Source: Xenopus tropicalis (Eukaryota > Chordata > Amphibia > Anura > Pipidae). Taken from it: a DNA stretch of 64,000 bases. The stretch covers positions 80,430,910 to 80,494,909 of the forward strand of contig NC_030683.2 of NCBI RefSeq assembly GCF_000004195.4, written 5' to 3'. Numbering within the stretch: the first letter of the stretch is position 1; each line of letters starts with the position of its first letter. The notes under the pieces were generated by a model. It did not search any database, was not told where the DNA came from, and was given only the letters and a program-made list of their open reading frames with translations. Of this stretch, positions 34,000-46,000 are shown piece after piece. The position numbers and the translations under genes were made by a program.

Positions 34000-34870
34000 T
34001 CAGGCAACTGCGGCTTGCAGTACCTTTCTCCCGAAGTGGGCGTCAGATGCCGCAAAGACCTCAAATCTGTAAAATTTGGTAAAGGAATGGATAGAGGACC
34101 ATGTAGCGGCCCTGCAGACTTGTTCGGCTGAGGCCCTGTTCCTAAAGGCCCAGGAGGTGCTGATTCCCCGAGTGGAGTGGGCTCTAATGTGGAGAGGTGG
34201 GGGTCTACCTTTGGCAATGTATGCTCTGCGAATGGCCTCTTTGATCCAACGGGACAAGGTGGCCTTGGAGGCCGAGGAACCTTTCTGAGAGCCAGTTGGC
34301 AAGATAAAGAGGGATGAGGACTGATGAATGTCCTGAGTTCGGTGGAGGTAGAATTTAAGCGCCCGGACCGGGTCTAGCGCGTGCAAAGCCACTTCCTTGG
34401 GGGAAGATGGCTGAGGGCAGAAGGAGATGGCCAGCAGAAACACCGTCTTCCAGGTGAGCCACATCAGGGGAATGCTGGCCAGGGGCTCAAAGGGAGGGCC
34501 CTGCAGGACAGTGAGGACAAGGTTGAGGTCCCAGGGGCACGGAAGGGAGGGTGGAGCCTCGAGACCCCCTGTAGGAAGGTGGCTATGTCCGGTATAGTAG
34601 CCAGACGACGCTGGAAAAGGACCGATAGGGCCGATATCTGTCACTTGTGGGATCCCAGGGAGAGACCCTTGGAAAGCCCTGACTGAAGGAAGGACAAGAG
34701 CCGGGGGAGGGAGAAGACCTGGAAGGGGTGACCAGCGGCGTCACACCAATCCTTGAATGTCTTCCAAACACGGTGGTAGGTCTTGGAGGAAATTGGCCTC
34801 CAGGCCGCCATCATGGTGCGGATGACATCTGGAGAGAACCCCTTGCGCTGAAGTACTAGGGTTTCAATAG
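34000..34870 (-). pseudogene. DIRS tyrosine recombinase
   Basis: The C-terminal part (34000-34644, open) reads SRWIKEAIRRAYIAKGRP, then HIRAHSTRGISTSWAF with the H-x-x-R box, and IHSFTKFYRFEV with the catalytic tyrosine. The N-terminal part (VWKTFKDWCDAAGHPFQVFS and LLSFLQSGLSKGLSLG) is in other frames at about 34640-34870, so one or more frameshifts separate them. This enzyme class joins circular element DNA to the genome without making target duplications. Confidence 0.87.
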
Positions 34871-36105
34871 CCAGGCCGTCAAACTGAGGAAGGCTGGGTC
34901 CGGGTGGTGGATTGGACCCTGAGTCAGAAGGTCGGGGTCCAGGGGGAGACGCTGAGATGGTCCAGATCGGAGAAGCAGGCTCTTTTGGGCCAGAAGAGGG
35001 CCACTAGAATCACTGGGCCGGTCCCGGACTTGATTTTCCTGATGAGGGGGAGAGGAGGGAAGATGTACGCGAGGGGAAAAGTCCCAGCTGGCCGTGAGAG
35101 CGTCCGCTGCTAAGGCTAGGGGATCTCTGCACCAGGCCATGAATAGGGGGACCTGTCGGTTCAGCCGAGAGGCCATGAGGTCCATGGTGGGGAGGACGAT
35201 GTCCTGAAAGATCTTTGGGCTTAGGGCCCAATCTCTTGGGTCGAGTTGTTGACGACTGAGGTAGTCGGCCTGCCAGTTGTCGAGTCCGGGGATGTAGACG
35301 GCTGTCAATCGGGACTCCTGGGTCTCTGCCCAGGTCAGAATAAGACTGACCTCCCTGAGAGCCTGGCAACTTCGGGTTCCGCCCTGGTGATTCAGATAGG
35401 CGACAGTGGTTGCGTTGTCGGATTGTACCTTGATGGCCTGGAGGTGCTGCCAGTGTAGAAGCGCTAGGCGGACTGCCCTATTCTCCAGAATGTTGATGGG
35501 GAGAAGAGCTTCGGTCTTCGACCAGGTCCCCTGGGCCGAAAGGTGGTCCAGGACTGCTCCCCAGCCCGAGAGACTGGCGTCCGTGGTCAGGAGGCGCCAG
35601 TGTGGTTCCTGAAGAGAACGTCCCTTGGCCAGTTGGGATGAGTTGAGCCACCATTCCAAGGAGGCCTGAGTCTTGGGAAGAATCCGGAACCGTTGGGACA
35701 GGCTGGTGCGGGTCCACTGATCCAGAATGTTCCACTGGAGGTCGCGGAGGTGGAACTGCGCGAAGGGCACCGCCTCTATGGAGGACACCATGGATCCTAA
35801 AACATGCATCGCAAACCGGATGGACGGGGATGGAGATTGGATCAGACGGCATGTCAGGTCCTGGATTCTGAAAATCTTTTCCGGAGGGAGGAACACTCTC
35901 TGTAGTGCCGTGTCGAATATCATGCCCAGGAAGGGCATCCGACGGGAAGGAGTGAGTCGCGACTTCTCCAGGTTGATCTTCCAGCCCAGAGAGGTTAGGG
36001 TTGAGGTGACCAGTTTCAGCTGAGATGTCGCTGTGGAGGGAGATGGTGCCTTGAGGAGGAGGTCGTCCAGATAAGGGGTGATAGAGACCCCCTTGTGACC
36101 TGAGG
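34856..36105 (-). pseudogene. DIRS reverse transcriptase (3' part) and RNase H
   Basis: The frame carries the RT catalytic box SITPYLDDLLLKAP near its start, thumb and connection text such as LGWKINLEKSRLTPSRRMPF, and an RNase H domain with TTDASLSGWGAVL, ENRAVRLALLHW, VQSDNATTVAYLNHQGG and the end box PGLDNWQADYLSR. These hold the acidic residues expected for RNase H. The 5' RT half is in another frame (36090-36860). Confidence 0.9.
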
Positions 36106-36860
36106 GAGGCCGCCGCCGCCATGATCTTGGTGAAGATGCGTGGCGCTGAAGTGAGCCCGAATGGGAGGGCTGTGAACTGAAAATGGAGATTCTGGACGGC
36201 AAATCTTAAGTATTTCCAGTGGGGAGGGAAAATGGGGACGTGGAGGTAGGCGTCCTTTATGTACAAGGCCACGAGGTACTTGTTGTGGCCCATGGCTGCA
36301 ATCACCGACCTGAGCAATTCCATTTTGAAGTGAGAGAAACGAAGGTGGGTGTTGAGTTTCTTGAGGTCTAGAATAGGCCGAAAGGAGCCGTCTCGCTTTG
36401 GAACGAGAAAGAGGTTGGAGTAGAACCCCCGGAACCTCTCTCCCGGAGGGACCGGAGTGATAACTCTCTCGTCCAAAAGATCTTGGACAATGGAGAGGAA
36501 GGCGGACTGTCTGAGAGGATCTTGAGACAGTCGGGACATGAAGAACCTGCTTGGCGGGTTGGAGAGAAACTCGAGGCGATAGCCTGAGGACACTACCCTG
36601 TGTACCCATGGGTCGGAGGTGAGACGGAGCCAGGCCTCGTGGAAAAAACGGAGTCTGCCTCCTACGGGAGAAGGACTTCCCGCCTGGAGGTAGTCATGCG
36701 GAGGGTTTGTCAGCAGGCTTGGCTTGAGGGCGTCTACCCTGCCAGGAGTACCTGGAACGGGTCTGAAACTTCGGTTTTCCTGAAGGATGGTGGAACCTCT
36801 CTTGCGGTTGTGGAATCCCTGGGAGAGGTGAACTTGGAGCCCTTGGAGCGAAAGAAGCAA
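36090..36860 (-). pseudogene. DIRS reverse transcriptase, 5' half
   Basis: The text GGRLRFFHEAWLRLTSDPWV, then NLFLVPKRDGSFRPILDLKK and YLVALYIKDAYLHVPIFPPH (motif A with the first aspartate), and FTALPFGLTSAPRIFTKIM (motif B) marks the fingers and palm. A frameshift near 36090-36110 separates it from YLDD. The frame stays open further in but is no longer meaningful there. Confidence 0.9.
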
Positions 36861-36869
36861 CCCCTGCGA

Positions 36870-38121
36870 AAGGAAGGACGGTTCCTGGGCTGTGGGAGGA
36901 AGGTGCTCTTTCCTCCTGTAGCCTGGCTGATTATCTTGTCGAGTTCTGGCCCGAAAAGAAGTTTGCCCTTAAAGGGAAGAGTGGTAAGCGATTTTTTTGG
37001 AGGACATGTCGGCGGACCAAAGTTTGAGCCACAGCGAGCGGCGCGCCGCTACGGCAAGCGCAGAGGTGCGGCTGATGGCCTGTACAGAGTCCAGAGAAGC
37101 TTCGCAGAGAAATTTGTTAGCGTCGCGGATCCTGGATGCTAGGAGAGATAGTTCCTGTCTGGAAGAGCCCGAGGAGATGCCTTCAATGAGGGAATCGGAC
37201 CAGGTTTGGATCGCCGGGAAACCCAGGCGGATGCCAGAGCCGGGCGAAGACTCTCCCTGGCGGAAGAGAACGTGGCTCTGAGGAACCCCTCCATCTTCTT
37301 GTCCATTGGATCCTTAAAGGAAGAGGAATCCGGAACAGGAAGAGCCGTGTTTTTGGACAGACGGGATACCGGAGTGTCCACGGAAGGAGGAGTCTCCTGT
37401 GGGAATGGATAAGAGCGTTGAAAACGCCTTTCAGGATGGTCCCACTCTGACTGGATAAGGGAATCCAGTTGGTCGTGGTAAGGAAAAACGGCGGAGGTCC
37501 TCTTCTGGCGCTTGAAAAGAGAGGAGGAGGCCTCAGTAGATTCTGGAGTCTTGAGGTCAAGACAGGATATAACTGACCCAATGAGAGCATCAATGGCCTC
37601 AGGCGAAGACTTGGTTGTGTCGTCCGGATCATCCGGCCCGTCAGAAGAAATTTCTCCTTCACTTAAGGAATTATCATCCCAAGTGGCTGAGGAGTGTAAC
37701 TCGGAATCACTGTAGTCTTCCAGACGAAGTAGCGCTTGTCGCTTAAGAGACCTGGCGGGCTGCGGATCCTCCCTATCCAGTGTCTAGTAGTTTATCAAGA
37801 CAGGCCGCTAACTTGGGAATGCCTTAGGAAATTTGGGCCGCCCATGGAGGCGGGTCCTGGTTGGAAGAAGAGGCCTGCGCCAGAGCATCCAGGGCCGGTG
37901 CTGGAGAAGGGTTCTCCCCTGCTATATCTGTGGAGGGGGGGAAGAGGCACAACCGGAGCCTGGGATGGAGTCTCAGCCGGAAGCTTGGAACATGAGGAAC
38001 AAAGAGGTTCCTTTCTGCCAGATTGGAGACGTTTGCAGCATCTAGTGCATGCTAAGTATTTCACTTTTGATGAACTGGAAGCCCCCCTGGAAAAGGGGCC
38101 CTCTGGAATGCCCTCTGCCAT
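36870..38121 (-). pseudogene. DIRS Gag-like region, frameshifted
   Basis: The start MAEGIPEGPFSRGASSSSKV is followed by a zinc-binding pattern CTRCCKRLQSGRKEPLCSSC. Downstream, in other frames, come text typical of DIRS Gag such as VSRLSKNTALPVPDSSSFKD and FLRATFSSARESLRPALA. Several frameshifts and stops break it. The assignment rests on position before RT and on the Cys pattern. Confidence 0.65.
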
Positions 38122-38754
38122 GACAGAAACAACAATACAGTGCAGTTCTTAGCAAACAGTCAGCAGGAATTAAGCAAAAAAGACAGGAAGGCTTTAATGC
38201 AATAGGCAATGAATGCAGAGAAAAAAAAGTGAATCTTCACCTTTTTTTTTTTTTTGTAGACAGAGAACAAATGAGAATAAATGCGAGTATTTATATAACT
38301 GTATAGAATTTCCCAGCAGGGAAGATAACCTCACAGTGCCCAGCAGTTATTTCAGACAACCAGCCCAGAAGGGGTGAAACCCTGTCAGGAAAAAAAACTC
38401 CCCCGCTGCCATCCTCCCCAGAAGTGCCCCCCCTCCTGCCAGCAATACCGTCCTTGCGTCCGGAGAGAGGAAGGGAGCCCCTTGGAGAAGCGATGAAGAG
38501 AAGACCGAGCGGAGGAGAATGGCGCGAAAGACAGAGCGCGCGAAAGGGAAGGCGCACACAAAATGGCGCCGCGCTGTGACGTCACGTGGAACGCATGAAG
38601 GTTGGCATTGGAACGCATGGCGCTGGAACGCAAGGGAACCGGAGGGCACCTAGGAGAAAAAACGCATCTACTGGCTGGCAAACAGGGCAGGCTAGGAGCT
38701 GGCAGAAAATCAGATTGGAGCTGTGAAGATCCTGTCTCCTGAGGACACTAGAAA

Positions 38755-38895
38755 AAACTGGCTCACTAAGGAAGTGACGGGGGGTATAGTATCAGGGAGG
38801 AGGGGCTTCTTCCTCTCTAGTGTCCTGCCTCCTGCTGGTAGATACTATACCCTATGGTCCCTGTGTCCCACAGACACCTGTAAGAGAGAAAAGGA
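38755..38895. repeat. DIRS right inverted terminal repeat (5' end of the element)
   Basis: This is the reverse complement of 33583-33760, including tggctcactaaggaagtgac and ggtccctgtgtcccacagac. The element ends near the run taagagagaaaagg. Confidence 0.9.
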
Positions 38896-39249
38896 CTTTA
38901 AACTATGAATGTAAATTAAAAGTTACCTATAGGTCATGTTGATCATTTTTCACTGATAGGTATAAAGACCTCAAGTAACAATTATTTAGAAAAGCAAAAC
39001 TGACTGTTTTGCCAATTTGACTGTCCCATCTCAGCCTGTCAGTTATAGCTTCTATTGCTTACGGACTTCTGCAGCACAAATATGGCAGCCCCCTTATAGA
39101 GGAACTTAGGGTATCAGATAGGCAATGTAAAAGCACTGGACAAATACTTTTAAGGAAAAATCTTAAATAACATACAAAGACATTGTATTAATTAATGGAT
39201 AATTTCAAGTGAAGCAGAAATAATAAGAAGGTAAATCAAGTTTAAATAT

Positions 39250-39818
39250 TTTATTTTGTAGCAGGCAACAAACAAGGGTAGATATTAAATCTGAAGGGAA
39301 CCAAGTCAGGAGGAGAATCTTTTGCAGAGATTAATATTTTGTAGGAATAGTCTGCAGACCAGCAGGGGTGATGCTGGCTCTCTTCTTCTCTGGCCATTTA
39401 AAAAGACCAAAACAATGAAAATGTGTGTCTCCTTCCAAAGACCTGAGGGACAATCCACATTCATGGTGAGTAGGAAAGGTCCAACAGACAACAGGAAGCT
39501 TAAAAAAAAAAATAAATGGAGGAAGTCTTAAAATGTACAATGTGAAAGGGGTTGTTTGGGGGAAAATTCATGTTTTTGGGTCATTTATAAGATTTCGGTC
39601 TAGTATGCATTTTTCTCATTGTGTGTGCTGGATTCCAGAACTTTTGCCTCCAGACATGAGAATCTCTGATGAGCCTGCACTCATTAAAAAACAAAACCCA
39701 AAAAACCCTTGCGCAATGTTGAGCACCTTTAGCTGCAATCTTGTCTCGTGAAATCTCTAAAGTCCAAATGACTCTCACGCTGCAAAATGAGTTTATCCAA
39801 GAGAATGTGATTTCATCA
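39250..39818 (-). other. hinfp: Probable hinfp 3' UTR with a poly(A) signal candidate
   Basis: Downstream of the hinfp stop (39819-39821) the sequence is not obviously repetitive. An AATAAA on the minus strand lies at 39250-39255. The UTR length is an inference from that signal only. Confidence 0.35.
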
Positions 39819-40035
39819 CTATGAAAGTAAAGCACAATCTTTCTCAACCACAGTTCTGTCATAAACCCCTTCATCAGACTCCATGCTTCCGCCTGGGCTT
39901 AGCACCAAACAAGTGGTAGTTGTATCCATTGGAGCTCCCTGCTTCTCACGTTCTTTCATTAGCTGCTCAGTAAGTTCTACACTTTCATAACGCACCAGCT
40001 GCAAACGCAGGAAGCCATCATCATGCTCCTTGTAC
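39819..40035 (-). CDS. hinfp: hinfp coding exon 9 and stop
   Basis: After a split arginine the exon reads [40 protein letters not shown] and ends [11 protein letters not shown] before TAG. The RYESVELT block is conserved with human, where the protein goes on for over 100 more residues. Acceptor is CCCACACAG. If an unrecognised donor lies inside this exon, a longer C terminus could be spliced from downstream, but I saw no matching exon to 38.9 kb. Confidence 0.88.
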
Positions 40036-43000
40036 CTGTGTGGGAAGGAAAAAAAATATACAATGAATTATGGTACGGGGGGGTACGTTGGTTGATGAGA
40101 ACGGGGAAAAAGCAGAAATTTTGAACTCTTATTTTTCATCTGTCTATACATCTGAGGAGCCAGATAATGAAGGCTTCCCTTTTAATATACCCAGTGCTAG
40201 TAATTTAGCTACCGACGCGTGGGTCACTCAGGAGGAAATTCAAAAGAGACTTGAACATGTAAAGGTAAACAAAGGTCCAGGACCGGATGGGATTCATCCC
40301 AGGGTATTAAATGAGCTGAGCGCTGTGATTGCCAAGCCTCTTCACATAATTCTTCAGGATTCGTTGAGGTTTGGCATGGTGCCGAGAGACTGGCGGATTG
40401 CTAATGTGGTGCCATTATTTAAAAAGGGATCTCGTTCTCAGCCTGAAAACTATAGGCCTGTTAGTCTGACATCAGTAGTAGGAAAGCTTCTGGAAGGGGT
40501 AATAAGGGATAGGGTACTTGAATACATTGCAGTTCACAATACTATTAGTTTGTGCCAGCATGGTTTTATGCGTAACAGATCTTGCCAGACTAATTTAGTT
40601 GCCTTTTATGAGGAGGTGAGCAGGAACCTTGATGCTGGAATGGCAGTTGATGTCATCTACTTGGACTTTGCTAAAGCTTTTGATACAGTACCTCACAGAA
40701 GGTTAATGATCAAATTGAGGAATATTGGCCTAGAACATAATATTTGTAATTGGATAGAGAACTGGCTGAAGGATAGATTACAAAGAGTGGTGGTAAATGG
40801 AACATTTTCTAATTGGGCCAGTGTGGTTAGTGGAGTACCGCAGGGGTCAGTCCTTGGTCCTTTGCTTTTTAACTTGTTTATTAATGACCTGGAGGTGGGC
40901 ATAGACAGTACTGTTTCTATTTTTGCTGATGACACTAAATTGTGCAAAACTATAAGTTCCATGCAGGATGCTGCCGCTTTGCAGAGCGATTTGACAAAAT
41001 TGGAAAACTGGGCAGCAAACTGGGAAATGAGGTTCAATGTTGACAAGTGCAAAGTTATGCACTTTGGTAGAAATAATATAAACGCAAACTATCTACTGAA
41101 TGGTAGTGTGTTGGGGGCAACCTTAATGGAGAAGGATCTAGGGGTTTTTGTAGATCACAAGTTGTCCAATTCCAGGCAGTGTCATTCTGTGGCTACTACA
41201 GCAAATAAAGTGCTGTCTTGTATAAAAAAGGGCATTGACTCAAGGGATGAGAACATATCTTTGCCTCTTTATAGGTCCCTGGTAAGGCCTCACCTTGAGT
41301 ATGCAGTGCAGTTTTGGGCTCCAGTCCTTAAGAAGGATATTAATGAGCTGGAGAGAGTGCAGAGACGTGCAACTAAACTGGTAAAGGGGATGGAAGATTT
41401 AAGCTATGAGGTGAGACTGTCGAGGTTGGGGTTGTTTTCTCTGGAAAAGAGGCGCTTGCGAGGGGACATGATTACTCTGTACAAGTACATTAGAGGGGAT
41501 TATAGGCAGTTGGGGGATGTTCTTTTTTCCCATAAAAACAATCAGCGCACCAGAGGTCATCCCTATAGATTAGAGGAACAGAGCTTCCATTTGAAGCAGC
41601 GTAGGTGGTTTTTCACGGTGAGGGCAGTGAGGCTGTGGAATGCCCTTCCTAGTGATGTTGTAATGGCAGACTCTGTTAATGCCTTTAAGAGGGGCCTGGA
41701 TGAGTTTTTGAACAAGCAGAATATCCAAGGCTATTGTGATACTAATATCTACAGTTAGTATTACTGGTTGTATATATATAGTTTATGTATGTGAATGTAT
41801 AGATTGGTTAGTATAGGTTGTGTGCTGGGTTTACTCGGATGGGTTGAACTTGATGGACACTGGTCTTTTTTCAACCCTATGTAACTATGTAACTATGGTA
41901 GGTATATCCACACCAGCAGATGGCTTCAAAGTATTTTAACATTTATTTTTGTAAGCTTACTTATCAAATAAAACTCAATCTATATCACAATCTTTTTAAC
42001 TACTAAAACCTTGTAGTTAACTCCATAGATTGTTTAGGAAATGCCAGTAGTTTATGTTTGGTATATATTTTGTACAAAGTAATTTCTAGCAAAAAAAAAA
42101 AAAAAAAAGCCCACTGTGCCCCTAGGGGTCAATCCTTCCTGTTATCACTTCCCTTTCAAATGAACTTTGCATATACAGTAGCAGTTGCTGGTGAGGTCAG
42201 GTAGAGATCACTGTGGAGATCAATTTGGAGTTCCCAAATAATAGTCGACACCCTAAAAGTCTGCTGTATTTTCCCATTTATTTAAAAGGAAAGGGATGAC
42301 AGGTGGGGATGGATGCATTGACCATCACAGGTCTTCTACTAGTAAGGGAAGCAGAACCATTCTGCTTTCTCTGCTGAGGAAACTTACATTATCATCAAGA
42401 GTGAGCCCCCTAGTTGTGAATGATAAAAAATTAACAAATGCTTCACTGAATTTACCAAAAAAGCCGTTTATTTTTTTTTTTTAAAAAAGCAAAATATGCA
42501 AATATCCTTTAAAAAAAAAAAAATCACACCAGTCATACTTGTGTACTGAGGGGTTTGTTCCCAGACCTGTAGCAAGTCCCCACAAGTCACTTCTGTACTC
42601 ACCAATCATATTGCTACATAATATTTGTATTTCTTACATGTGGTTTGTGAAACCAGTGTATTTTTTTTTTTTACTGTAAATAAAAATGTTGACGCTGGTG
42701 AAGTCATCATAAATTTTGCATTTGAAACAATGACACATGAAGGACAACAGCAGAAACCGTTGGCCTCTGCAATTCTACAGCCATATACATGGAGAGAAAA
42801 CGGTCTGAAGTCTAGTTATTGTATTGATTTCCTTTATTAATGGATGTAGCAGGTATTTAGAGCAATGTGGAATATACAATATGCACCAAGGCACTGACAA
42901 TCAAGAACTTTCTGCACCTAAGTGTCCTATGAAATTATTGTAATAAGCAAAAAAAATGATGTATTATAACAATGTCACAATAGGGATATAAATTGCATGC

Positions 43001-46000
43001 AGATTATGTTCTATGATTGATGATGATCTATCCTGATTGGTTTATGGGACAGTGACATTGAGCCTCAGAGTATATCTAGAATCCCTGTCACAAAAGCAAG
43101 GCAGAAGGAACGGGTAATGTATTAGGGTAGGCGTAGGCAGTTTGACCAAAGGTCTGTTACTAAAAGTCAATGAATATTGGCATACTAACACACACCAAAA
43201 GGATACCTTTCATAATGCCCCTTTTGGCACCTATTTGTTTGAACATGTCAGGAAGCATACAAACTTTCCTCTATGAATAAATACCTGAAACGTGGATGCC
43301 CCGAGGGCCACTTAAACTGGTGCTTCTTGCGTAGATGAACTGTAAGGTTGTTTCCACGAGTAAAACATTTCTCACAAACATGGCATTTGTATCTAGGCTC
43401 ACAATCCCCCTACAAAATGTAAGAAAGAGCATAAAAATCAAGCCAAAAATCTGAGCATAAATAAACTAGATAAGCTCTTCATTTTGAGTTTGGACAAATA
43501 CTGAATCCTCCCTAACAACTTTGGTCAAAAACTGAACAAATACAACCCTAATTGCAAGTTGATGTAATAATTGAATCATCTGAGAGTTGTCCATTAACAC
43601 TTTTTGGGTGGTTTGATTTTTTTTGGCCATACATGTGAAGATCCTCTCCTTTGGTAAAGTTCCCAAATGAGCGGATCTTTCACTGATATGCCTACTTTGA
43701 GGTGGGCAATACTGGGCTGAGCCAATTGTTTGGCCCTTGGGCCAATGATCAGATCATAATTGCCGCAATGCATGTAGTCAGATCAAACCTGCCTAATCCT
43801 AGGGGCCAAATGATCAGATAAGCCCACTTTGGCCTAGAAAGTAGGTGGCTAAATCTAGCAAAAAAAAGCAGATCTTAATGTTATGGCCACCCAAGTTGTG
43901 TGGCAGTATCAGAATTGATTGACTTAAAGTGGCTATACACAGGCAGATTTAAGATGCCTATTTGTCCCCTTCCACAACTTATCTGCCTATGACTCTTTCA
44001 AAGGGTTTTCTAATGAGATTAAATACCACATATGTGTGTTGATGCAGTCCCAGGTCTCACTGCCTGCATGATCAGCTCAATATTGCCCGCCTGATAAATT
44101 TCCTGAGGGCAAATCAGTGGGCATATTGGTGTATGGCCAGCTTAACTCATGTGGTTGTATATCAGACTAGTTAGCATGTTCTGCCATGTTCTGAATGCTG
44201 TTTATAAGGTTATTTACAGTCTTCTGAGTATGTATACACACACACACACCCCCCTACACTTTGCCCATTTCCCTATGGGCCCAACATAGGAACGTGCACT
44301 TATAATTCACATTCACAGTACTGTGCTACACACTCTACCACTATACATTGCCAGCACATTCACCAGCCTCTATTACTGCCACTATATCCCTGCAGTCCAC
44401 TTCCAGATAAATATGCCAATCCACACTCACCAGCACACCCTGGCCTTTCCACTCTGTTCCACCTGGTGCACAGTATTTAGAGAGACGTCGGCACTCTCCT
44501 CCATGATCCAAATAGCACAAAATACCGGCACAACAGGATTTGTTTTAGCGGGATAAACCCTGCTGATTTTAATAGTAGCAAACTATTGCTACTATTAAAC
44601 TAGCAAACTATTGCTACTATTAAAATCAGCAGGGTTTATCCCGCTAAAACAAATCCTGTTGTGCCGGTATTTTGTGCTATTTGAACTTCCAGATAAACCC
44701 TGGTATTGTTTCCAGGAAACTAATGATGTGGGGCACAAAGAAAATGGTGCAATTAATCTATAGGGTGGGCGTGCAAGTTCTGGATATACCCCCCTACTAT
44801 AATTTCTAAAGATATTGGAAGTAACCTCAGAGTTACGTGATCTATATTAAAGCTTTTATATAGTCACGTAACTTCTTGGTGACCTCTAATATCTTTATAA
44901 AATTACAGTAGGGGGTACATTATCCACTATATAATCTACAAATAAGGACAAGTCTCATAATAGACAGATTGCTCTGGAAAACAGTTTTGAATGTAGTAAA
45001 AATGGTACGGTATTATAGCTATTAAGCTTTTTCTTTCAAACCACTATTATTTTTATTTTGAAAAACAAAATTATTTGCTTAAATTTTGAGGTACAAATAG
45101 TGACATAAGAAAGGAGCAAATTTGCACAAATATTTTATAGAGTTTGCATTTTTTGCATTTCTTTTATACATTAATGATGATTATGAGGCCTATGTTCACT
45201 GCAGAAGAAAGAACTTATTGATGTTACAAGTTATGCTATATATCAGTGCAGGATGTCTCACCTCATGAAATTTTCTGTGATGAGCCTTAATGGAGGACAT
45301 AGAGCGAGCAGTGAAGGTGCACTCCTCGTACTCACAACAGAAAGCTGGCATCTTGCTGTGTGTGTCTTGGTGTCGCCGTAAGTCCACTAGATTTTTACAA
45401 CTTATTACAGAAATGATATTCAGATGTGGAAAGGCAAGAGTAAAAAGTACAAGTGACAAGAAAAAAGTAAGAAGAAATAGAAAAACACAGGTCAACCAAC
45501 TGTTCCAAAAAACAAGATTTATATCAGGACAAAAACATTAAACTTAATATTAGGTGGCAGAATTATGATTAAGACAATTATATTTACAGAAATGGGACTA
45601 CTGCGAGAAAAGTAGCAGACTGTAATGCAATTGTACCTCTGTTTTTTTATGGGTAATGGCCAGCGTTTATCTGCAGGCTGAGAATCCACCCTGTGTGTGC
45701 AAATGTCATAACAGGATTCTGGGAAGAAATTCCTTAAGGCTCCTAGAAAAGTCCATTTACATGGGCTTTGTCCCATTTACATGGGTTTATCCTATAGGCT
45801 AAAGCTCACCCACTGGGTTTAAAGCAGAAGCCAGGATAATAGCTGATCAGATTTCCAACTACAGACCGGTTTCGCCCTTTTTGGGGCTCATCAGTGTAGC
45901 GCAGGGTTTTCTGATCAGCTTAGGTAGAGCCAGGAGTGGGGATACACGAACAAGCTAAAGGGATTGAGGAGACCGCCTCATACAGTGACATCTAGGAAGT

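Larger units (their letters stand above)
33583..38895 (-). mobile_element. DIRS-type tyrosine-recombinase retrotransposon, near full length, decayed
   Basis: Inverted terminal repeats bound the element (33583-33760 and 38755-38895). On the minus strand come a Gag-like region, RT-RNase H, and a tyrosine recombinase, then an internal complementary region (33853-33954) next to the 3' repeat. This is the DIRS1 layout, with no integrase or protease, and it is known from X. tropicalis. The copy has frameshifts in each gene. No target-site duplication is seen, as expected for recombinase-mediated insertion. It lies between abcg4 and hinfp. Confidence 0.92.
43410..45261 (-). other. hinfp: hinfp intron 7
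   Basis: There is no coding exon. It holds the perfect palindrome at 44509-44683, the foldback element at 44778-44928 and otherwise AT-rich sequence. Confidence 0.6.

Noticed and set aside
36600..37142. 180-codon plus-strand frame in the DIRS element
   Set aside because: It is the antisense shadow of the Gag/RT genes on the minus strand.
41870..41900. Tandem atgtaact repeats at LINE ends as a telomere-like or regulatory repeat
   Set aside because: They occur exactly at the 3' ends of all LINE copies here and are the LINE tail.
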